This document shows, piece after piece, positions 59,208 to 64,000 of a stretch of DNA of 64,000 nucleotides (positions are counted from its first letter, which is position 1; each line of letters starts with the position of its first letter). The notes below the pieces were generated by a model. It did not search any database. It was not told where the DNA came from and saw only the letters and a list, made by a program, of their open reading frames with translations. The position numbers were made by a program, and so were the translations under genes. Location of the stretch: the NCBI RefSeq assembly GCF_009696485.1, contig NZ_VULY01000018.1:186001-250000 (forward strand), in the 5' to 3' direction. Origin of the DNA: Suipraeoptans intestinalis. Its GTDB lineage: Bacteria > Bacillota > Clostridia > Lachnospirales > Lachnospiraceae.

Positions 59208-61126
59208 GATTTGTCCTCTTTCTTTTTTCTGGGAAGCCCCTGCTGCAATACCACTGGCCGGAAGCTCTCTTCCAGTTCTTCCAGATCCGGGATCTCTCCC
59301 TCAATATTTTCCGCCAGCCAGTCCATGGTGATAATCTCCTCCGGAGATAGGCTATCTCCTTCTCTTCCCCGGAGCACCCCCTCCTGATCGTAAAAAGTTC
59401 CGGTAAACGGGTGAAAAATGCCAAGCCGTATGGTTTCCTTCAAAAGTTCCGTCAGCTGTCTCGTTCCTTCCGGAAGGCTTCCGGAGCAGATCACATCCAC
59501 CACTTCCGCCGACATCCCCCACCAGTAATTGATGGCTTTCGTTCCCTCCGGCGCATCATCATATTTCCAGGTTCCGTCAAAGATCGTCTGGATCAACTGT
59601 TCATAAAACCGTCCCCAGTGCCATACAGGCATGGCCAGATTGGCAAAATCCGTCCCCTCTTTTCTGTAAACTCCAAACATCCGGGAATTCGCCTCCGGTA
59701 TCACCATATCTTTTCCGGATACATAGTCCGCCTCCGACTGCCGGATATATCCGTCCGGATCCGCCCCTTTTCTCGTAAACCACTCCAGGTACACCTTTGC
59801 CTTGGGGTTGACCATCCTGACTCCCAATGCAAAGGCGTTGATATTGGCAATTTCCCCATAAATAGGATAGTCTGCCAGATATACGATCCTGTCTTTTTCC
59901 GTACTGAGTCCCGCCAGCGCTCCCATGAGAAACTTTGCCTCATACATCCTGGCATAGTAGGTTCTGATATATCTGTGGGAGGTGTTCAAAGAACAGCTTA
60001 AAATACGGACATCCGGATTGGCAATGGCAGCTTTTACACTGGCCGTCACAAACACCGGCGTAGTGGTAAAAATCAGGTTGCACCCTGCCCGGATGGCTTC
60101 CTCCATCACTTCTTCCACCGTCTGTTCCGTCACATTTTCAAAGACCAGTGTCTCCACCGCATCCGCAAAGCATTCCTCCAGATGCTGTCTGCCCAGTTCA
60201 TGGGCATATGTCCAGGCGGAAGAGGCCGGCGTCTTATCATACAGGAAGGCGATCTTTAGTTTCGTCTCGTTCAAGGGAAGGAACCGGCTGAAAATAGACG
60301 GCTTCTCTTTCGCCGGATCCATCTTCAGATCGATTTCCTTTTCTTCTTCCAGCAATTCAAATTCTTCCCAGCTGTCCGCAATCAGTTTCTTTAATTCACT
60401 GATCCCGATATCCCGGATCTCTGCGTATCCATAAAGAGAGAGCAAGGCCAAAAAGGCGTCTCCCGGCAGGACGGACAGCTGATTTTTATTCTGGCTTTGA
60501 AACGCTGTCGTAAACCGGGTGTAGGCCGAATTAAAATCCCGCCGCTCTTCTTCCGTCCACGGCTCCTTTTCCTGTTTTCCCACCATCTTCTGCAGTTTGG
60601 GAAAACTTCCCACCTTTGAGAACCAGATATTGTTCATGTGAGCCGCCTCATAAAAGTCCAAAAATTCAAAATAGATCCTGTTCTCTGTTTCTTCCGTCTT
60701 CTTCGGTATAATACGGACAACAGTTCCCGGAGTATACGCCACATTATAATGTTTCATGACGCTGACTCTCTTATTGCCTTCCTCCACATAAAACCGGTTC
60801 ATATACTCGTATGCTTTGATAGGCTCACGGATCCCCTCCTGCTCATGGCTGTCGCTCAATCTGGACCACTTGTATGCAAACTCGGTATTTTCCCGCAGGA
60901 TCGGCATAAAATTGTGGGCAAAAGCACTGCTCCTGCTTTTTGTCTTGGTTCCTACGATCTGATCCATTGGGATCTGCACAAGGCCAAGGGGGACTTCCGA
61001 CAAGGTTCCTCTGGTGGGAAGCAGTTCATCCAGTACTTCCACCGTCGGGTGCAGTCCTTTCAAAAGTCTTGTCTGATACTCCTTTTTTCCTGATTTGTAA
61101 GCCTTCATATATTCAGAAAGTGACAT
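59204..61126 (-). CDS. ParB-like domain fused to BMP/PnrA-type ligand-binding domain (cytoplasmic)
   Basis: 640 aa with no signal peptide, lipobox or membrane segment. Residues ~45-130 look like a ParB/sulfiredoxin-fold N-domain: VPLGLVQIPMDQIVGTKTKS, then RFYVEEGNKRVSVMKHYNV, the GxKR-type motif. Residues ~130-285 are helical and unassigned. Residues ~289-615 form a Basic Membrane Protein domain, the fold of nucleoside-binding lipoproteins and of the Bacillus regulator Med (KIAFLYDKTPASSAWTYAHE, FTTTPVFVTASVKAAIANPD, LADYPIYGEIANINAFALG). It likely senses a nucleoside-like ligand inside the cell. It is cotranscribed with the phosphoesterase. Confidence 0.85.
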   Translation of the reverse strand: MSLSEYMKAYKSGKKEYQTRLLKGLHPTVEVLDELLPTRGTLSEVPLGLVQIPMDQIVGTKTKSRSSAFAHNFMPILRENTEFAYKWSRLSDSHEQEGIREPIKAYEYMNRFYVEEGNKRVSVMKHYNVAYTPGTVVRIIPKKTEETENRIYFEFLDFYEAAHMNNIWFSKVGSFPKLQKMVGKQEKEPWTEEERRDFNSAYTRFTTAFQSQNKNQLSVLPGDAFLALLSLYGYAEIRDIGISELKKLIADSWEEFELLEEEKEIDLKMDPAKEKPSIFSRFLPLNETKLKIAFLYDKTPASSAWTYAHELGRQHLEECFADAVETLVFENVTEQTVEEVMEEAIRAGCNLIFTTTPVFVTASVKAAIANPDVRILSCSLNTSHRYIRTYYARMYEAKFLMGALAGLSTEKDRIVYLADYPIYGEIANINAFALGVRMVNPKAKVYLEWFTRKGADPDGYIRQSEADYVSGKDMVIPEANSRMFGVYRKEGTDFANLAMPVWHWGRFYEQLIQTIFDGTWKYDDAPEGTKAINYWWGMSAEVVDVICSGSLPEGTRQLTELLKETIRLGIFHPFTGTFYDQEGVLRGREGDSLSPEEIITMDWLAENIEGEIPDLEELEESFRPVVLQQGLPRKKKEDKS

Positions 61127-61164
61127 CGTTGCCTCCTTATGCTTCTGTTTTTTGAAACATCCTT

Positions 61165-61193
61165 ATTATACACGATTTTTTTCATGAAAAAAA
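61165..61193 (-). promoter_or_regulatory. Promoter region of the ParB-BMP operon with 18-bp palindrome
   Basis: TATAAT lies at 61165-61170 on the minus strand, 39 bases before the start codon. The -35 position is T-rich and non-consensus. The spacer overlaps a perfect 18-bp palindrome of T7-CATG-A7 type (61176-61193), a candidate operator that also supplies the T run of the preceding terminator. Confidence 0.5.
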
Positions 61194-61239
61194 GCAGAAC
61201 GCATTTGTATCGAATTTTCATCGAAAAACACTTTCTGCT
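61187..61239 (-). terminator. Terminator of the cysK-Rrf2 operon
   Basis: AGCAGAA/TTCTGCT outer stem (61233-61239 with 61193-61199) with an inner TCGA pairing, followed on the minus strand by a T7 run. 23 bases after the Rrf2 stop. Confidence 0.78.
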
Positions 61240-61261
61240 CTCCTTCATATAGCGACCTCTC

Positions 61262-61693
61262 CTAGATGTAATACATCAGTTCCTCGCCTTTTTGGTGCCT
61301 CAGATAATCTTTTGCCAGATCCTCCAGCGTGATCTCTTCCAGTATCTTCGTTAATCCATCGTTTACCGGATCTACTACCATACTTTGAATCGTCCGGGAA
61401 ATCGGGGAATCCCCCGTCTCCTCTGCCAGCCTGTACTCTCCCTCCAGCACCTCCAAAATCTGTGAAACCCGGATTTCCTGTGCCTTTTGGGACAAGCGAT
61501 ATCCGCCCTGCGGACCCTTTACACTGTTTACAACCCCCGCCCTTCTCAGACTTCCGAATATCTGCTCCAAATACTGTGTGGAAATCTCATTTCTTTCCGC
61601 GATGGTATTCAGCGCAACATACTCTGTTTCCGGCTGGACCGCCAGGTCAATCAACGCTACCAGTCCATACCTGCTCTTTTTTGAAAACTTCAT
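61262..61693 (-). CDS. Rrf2 family transcriptional regulator (CymR-like)
   Basis: 143 aa winged-helix regulator. The N-terminus KFSKKSRYGLVALIDLA, the recognition region ISTQYLEQIFGSLRRAGVV and the wing KGPQGGYRLS are diagnostic. It contains no cysteine, so it is not an Fe-S sensor like IscR; that points to CymR, which represses cysteine genes through complex formation with CysK. It lies 18 bases downstream of cysK in the same transcript, in agreement with that role. Confidence 0.93.
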   Translation of the reverse strand: MKFSKKSRYGLVALIDLAVQPETEYVALNTIAERNEISTQYLEQIFGSLRRAGVVNSVKGPQGGYRLSQKAQEIRVSQILEVLEGEYRLAEETGDSPISRTIQSMVVDPVNDGLTKILEEITLEDLAKDYLRHQKGEELMYYI

Positions 61694-61711
61694 GATCAGC
61701 CCCCATATCCT

Positions 61712-62644
61712 TTATTCTTCAAACAGCGGTGTAGAATAATATCTATCTCCACTGTCAGGAAGTACTGCTACTATAGTCTTCCCCTTATTTTCCGGCCGTT
61801 TTGCCAGCTGGATCGCCGCGCTTAACGCCGCTCCGGATGAGATCCCTACCAGGATTCCTTCCTGCTTTCCGAATGCTTTCGATGTTTCAAACGCATCCTC
61901 ATTTTCTACCGGGATCACCTCCCCATACAATGCTGTATTTAAATTGGTCGGAATAAACCCGGCGCCGATTCCCTGGATCTTGTGTGGTCCTGCCGTTCCC
62001 TGGGATAACACCGGAGACGCCTTCGGCTCAACGGCTACCACTTCTACGCTTGGATTCTGTGCCTTCAGGAATTCTCCTGTTCCGGTAAGCGTACCTCCGG
62101 TACCCACTCCCGCCACAAAAATATCCACCTTTCCTTCGGTATCTTCCCAGATCTCCGGTCCTGTCGTCCTGCGGTGCACTTCAGGGTTCGCCGGATTATC
62201 AAACTGAGCCGGGATATAACCGCCCGGAATTTCCTGTTTCAGTTCTTCCGCCTTCTCAATGGCACCTTTCATTCCCTTTGCCCCATCGGTCAGAACCAGT
62301 TCTGCTCCGTATGCTTTGAGGATGTTTCTTCTTTCCACACTCATGGTATCCGGCATCACCAGGATAATGCGATATCCCTTGGCTGCGGCAAGGGACGCAA
62401 GCCCGATCCCCGTATTGCCGGAGGTAGGCTCTATGATCACAGATCCTTTCCTTAACAGCCCCTTTTCTTCTGCATCTTCGATCATGGCCTTTGCGATCCT
62501 GTCCTTCACACTTCCCGCCGGATTCAGATACTCCAGCTTCACCAGGATCCTGGCTTCCAGTCCAAGAGATGCCTCAAGGTTTTTTGCCTCCAACAAGGGA
62601 GTCTTTCCAATCAATTCTATTACGCTTTCATAGACTTTACTCAT
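61712..62644 (-). CDS. cysK: Cysteine synthase (O-acetylserine sulfhydrylase) A
   Basis: PLP enzyme that makes cysteine from O-acetylserine and sulfide. 310 aa. The PLP lysine is in [15 protein letters not shown] (~42); [14 protein letters not shown], the phosphate loop [15 protein letters not shown] and the [11 protein letters not shown]-terminal motif are all intact. It heads an operon with the Rrf2 regulator. In Firmicutes CysK also acts as the partner through which CymR senses O-acetylserine. Confidence 0.97.
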   Translation of the reverse strand: MSKVYESVIELIGKTPLLEAKNLEASLGLEARILVKLEYLNPAGSVKDRIAKAMIEDAEEKGLLRKGSVIIEPTSGNTGIGLASLAAAKGYRIILVMPDTMSVERRNILKAYGAELVLTDGAKGMKGAIEKAEELKQEIPGGYIPAQFDNPANPEVHRRTTGPEIWEDTEGKVDIFVAGVGTGGTLTGTGEFLKAQNPSVEVVAVEPKASPVLSQGTAGPHKIQGIGAGFIPTNLNTALYGEVIPVENEDAFETSKAFGKQEGILVGISSGAALSAAIQLAKRPENKGKTIVAVLPDSGDRYYSTPLFEE

Positions 62645-62690
62645 ATTATACCTACCTTTCCTGTCAACTTACTATGTTTTGTTGAAGCCC

Positions 62691-62719
62691 ATTATAAAAG
62701 TCATTTTCCTATTTGTCAA
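62691..62719 (-). promoter_or_regulatory. Consensus sigma-A promoter of cysK
   Basis: Minus-strand TTGACA (62714-62719), 17-base spacer, TATAAT (62691-62696): a full consensus match, about 46 bases before the start codon. Such a strong promoter would need repression. Confidence 0.9.
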
Positions 62720-62724
62720 GTAGG
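62708..62724. promoter_or_regulatory. Rrf2/CymR operator candidate CCTA-N9-TAGG
   Basis: Inverted repeat that brackets the -35 box of the cysK promoter. It fits repression by the cotranscribed Rrf2 protein, but the assignment is by position only. Confidence 0.45.
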
Positions 62725-62960
62725 TTTTTAATTTATTTTACATTTCTTTTCATCTTTTTGCAATCTGTATTTTTATTTTTTGCAGAGATTTTACACGTTT
62801 TTCTACCTTCTTGATCCGTTTTCCTTCCGCCGGTTTTCTGATCCTGTATCATGTCTTTTTCTTCCCTGCTGTTCTTGCCTGTCTTTGTCTCCTGATCTCT
62901 CTGTTTTTCAAAAAATGTTCTTCCTATTTCCAAAAAACCATAGAATAACCCGTGTAATGA

Positions 62961-62969
62961 TGTTATAAT
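62961..62969 (+). promoter_or_regulatory. Extended -10 promoter of the cytidylate-kinase-like gene
   Basis: TG-T-TATAAT on the plus strand, without a good -35 box. It gives a leader of about 155 bases. Confidence 0.6.
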
Positions 62970-62975
62970 CAGAAT

Positions 62976-63130
62976 AATAAAAGGTTGCAACTCTTCATGC
63001 CGAATGTGGCATACACAGTGTTTCCTTTCTTTTTCGCAGATGTACACATCTTGCCTGAGGCCTTTGTGTAAGAGGAGGTTCAGCCGATTCCTACTGCACA
63101 GGAAAACTTACCACAGAAGGGGGAATGAAC
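62976..63130 (+). promoter_or_regulatory. Long, potentially structured leader of the kinase-like gene
   Basis: Short hairpins can be drawn in order: ATGCC-N6-GGCAT, GATG-TACA-CATC, TTCCT-N7-AGGAA. No known riboswitch class was recognised and no terminator is present before the AAGGGGG ribosome site. Could be a regulated leader or simply a long untranslated region. Confidence 0.35.
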
Positions 63131-63742
63131 ATGAGCAAACGTATCATTACAATTGGACGACAATTCGGAAGTAACGGGCGTCATCTGGGTATCGCGCTCG
63201 CCAAACGGCTGGGAATCAACTGTTACGACAGAGAACTGATCGAACTGGCTGCCCAGAAAATGGACATTCCGTTTGACCAGCTGTCCCTCGTTGACGAAAA
63301 GCGCGAAAAACCCTGGTCTTATCAGGCTGATGTGGATGCAGCGCTGGATCGGCGGTACCGCTACGAGCATATTGACGAGCAGTTGTTTCATGTACAGTCG
63401 GAAGTGATCCAGCAGCTGGCCCGTCAGGAATCCTGTATCATTGTAGGCCGCTGCGCAGACTATGTTCTGAAGGATTCCGATTCTCTTCTCAGCGTCTATT
63501 TCTATGCTCCCTACGAGCTTCGTCTCAAAACCGTCATGGAGCGGTATGATCTGGATGAAAAAAAGGCAGAGAAGTTGATGAACAAGGTGGACAAGGACAG
63601 AAGCTACTACTATAACTATTACACGGATCAATACTGGGAGGATATGGAAAGCTATCATCTTTGTCTTGATACCAGCGCCTTTTCCGAAGAGGATCTCCTG
63701 GATCTTCTGGAGCACGCCTACCGGCAGCTGGAACTAGAATAG
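63131..63742 (+). CDS. Cytidylate kinase-like family protein
   Basis: 203 aa P-loop-fold protein of the Cytidylate_kin_2 group found in Clostridia. The N-terminus IITIGRQFGSNGRHLGIALA replaces the GxxGxGKST loop by a GRQFGSNGR form typical of this group. YDRELIELAAQKMDIP and CIIVGRCADYVLKD follow; a C-terminal segment YYYNYYTDQYWEDMESYHLC is characteristic. The substrate is not known, since these proteins differ from true Cmk (which is encoded separately at 22.5-23.2 kb). The start MSKRI with AAGGGGG 7 bases upstream is preferred to an ATG six bases earlier. Confidence 0.9.
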   Translation: MSKRIITIGRQFGSNGRHLGIALAKRLGINCYDRELIELAAQKMDIPFDQLSLVDEKREKPWSYQADVDAALDRRYRYEHIDEQLFHVQSEVIQQLARQESCIIVGRCADYVLKDSDSLLSVYFYAPYELRLKTVMERYDLDEKKAEKLMNKVDKDRSYYYNYYTDQYWEDMESYHLCLDTSAFSEEDLLDLLEHAYRQLELE

Positions 63743-63832
63743 ACCGTTCCTCTCACCGGACAAAGCGGTCGCGCAATGACCCTCTCAGGAAAACTTCTGA
63801 TTCTATCAGACACGATTTCCCATGAAACAAAT

Positions 63833-63877
63833 AAGAGCAGTCAGGTTCACAAATGTGATCTGCTGCTCTTGTTTTTT
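63833..63877 (+). terminator. Terminator of the kinase-like gene
   Basis: AAGAGCAG/CTGCTCTT stem (63833-63840 with 63863-63870) with an inner hairpin, then GTTTTTTG on the plus strand. The rest of the window to 64000 shows no gene start. Confidence 0.85.
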
Positions 63878-64000
63878 GTCTTGTCTTTTCTGACATCTTT
63901 TTCTTTTATTTGGACCTTTTTCTGCTATCTTTTCTTTCGACGTTCTTTTTCAGGACAGAAGCTTTTCAAATCCGATCCTCTCGTCTCCGGCCTCCGGTCC

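Larger units (their letters stand above)
62645..63130. other. Divergent intergenic region between cysK and the kinase-like gene
   Basis: 486 bases. The left 80 bases hold the cysK promoter and a putative operator. The middle (62730-62940) is pyrimidine-rich on the plus strand and has no convincing gene. The right part holds an extended -10 promoter and a ~155-base leader of the plus-strand gene. Confidence 0.6.

Noticed and set aside
62733-63047. 104-codon minus-strand frame in the cysK/kinase intergenic region
   Set aside because: It runs through the extended -10 promoter of the kinase-like gene, lacks a ribosome site, and its product is a low-complexity Lys/Glu-rich chain as expected from reading a pyrimidine-rich strand.

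Overview
The window looks like a chromosomal segment from an anaerobic, spore-forming Clostridia bacterium, most likely family Lachnospiraceae; the genus is not identifiable by eye. Reasons: a six-gene Rnf Na+/H+-ferredoxin pump, a Na+-pumping biotin decarboxylase operon, the sporulation pair DUF2953/YtfJ, a tetrahydrofolate riboswitch before an ECF folate S-component, CymR-like Rrf2 next to cysK, and clean sigma-A promoters with strong AGGAGG ribosome sites. Almost every gene is on the minus strand; only a LysR regulator (39.4-40.3 kb) and a kinase-like gene (63.1-63.7 kb) are on the plus strand. No insertion sequence, prophage, CRISPR array or rRNA was seen. One tRNA (Thr, CGT) is present.

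Layout. 0-14 kb is housekeeping: recG (cut by the window edge), fakA, an Asp23 protein, rpmB, ytfJ-ytfI, a class B PBP with its FtsW/RodA partner, a U32 rRNA/tRNA-modification protein, zapA, ruvBA, then a Gx transporter and a NusG-II protein. 14-20 kb is the Rnf operon (order CDGEAB) with a coupled DUF2752 membrane protein. 20-25 kb carries rpsA, ispH, an in-frame fusion of a YhiN-type flavoprotein to cytidylate kinase, and an RpiR regulator. 25-31 kb is a decarboxylase/transcarboxylase operon with two carboxyltransferases (12S-like and 5S-like), a biotin carrier, the Na+ pump OadB and a lipoprotein form of OadG.

31-41 kb is the most accessory-looking part: a LysR regulator is divergent from a five-gene operon (TIM-barrel isomerase/dehydratase-like enzyme, Fe-S flavin enoate reductase, YdiB-type quinate/shikimate dehydrogenase, MFS transporter, second permease). 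It may be a pathway that takes up and reduces a cyclic hydroxy-acid such as quinate or shikimate (inference). 40-43 kb holds folC and folT behind a tetrahydrofolate riboswitch.

42.5-44.5 kb encodes the most striking protein: a complete type-2 2-isopropylmalate synthase continuing in frame into an AraC-type DNA-binding domain, which suggests an enzyme that doubles as a transcription factor. The rest covers a Na+ symporter, mgsA, a left-handed beta-helix protein, topB, ppk1, asd-argH-queH, tRNA-Thr, an NlpC/P60 cell-wall hydrolase, a CPBP protease, a frameshifted prolyl-tRNA editing gene, a phosphoesterase, a cytoplasmic ParB-like/BMP fusion, Rrf2-cysK and a cytidylate-kinase-like gene. All functional calls rest on motif and family recognition by reading; no database search was run.
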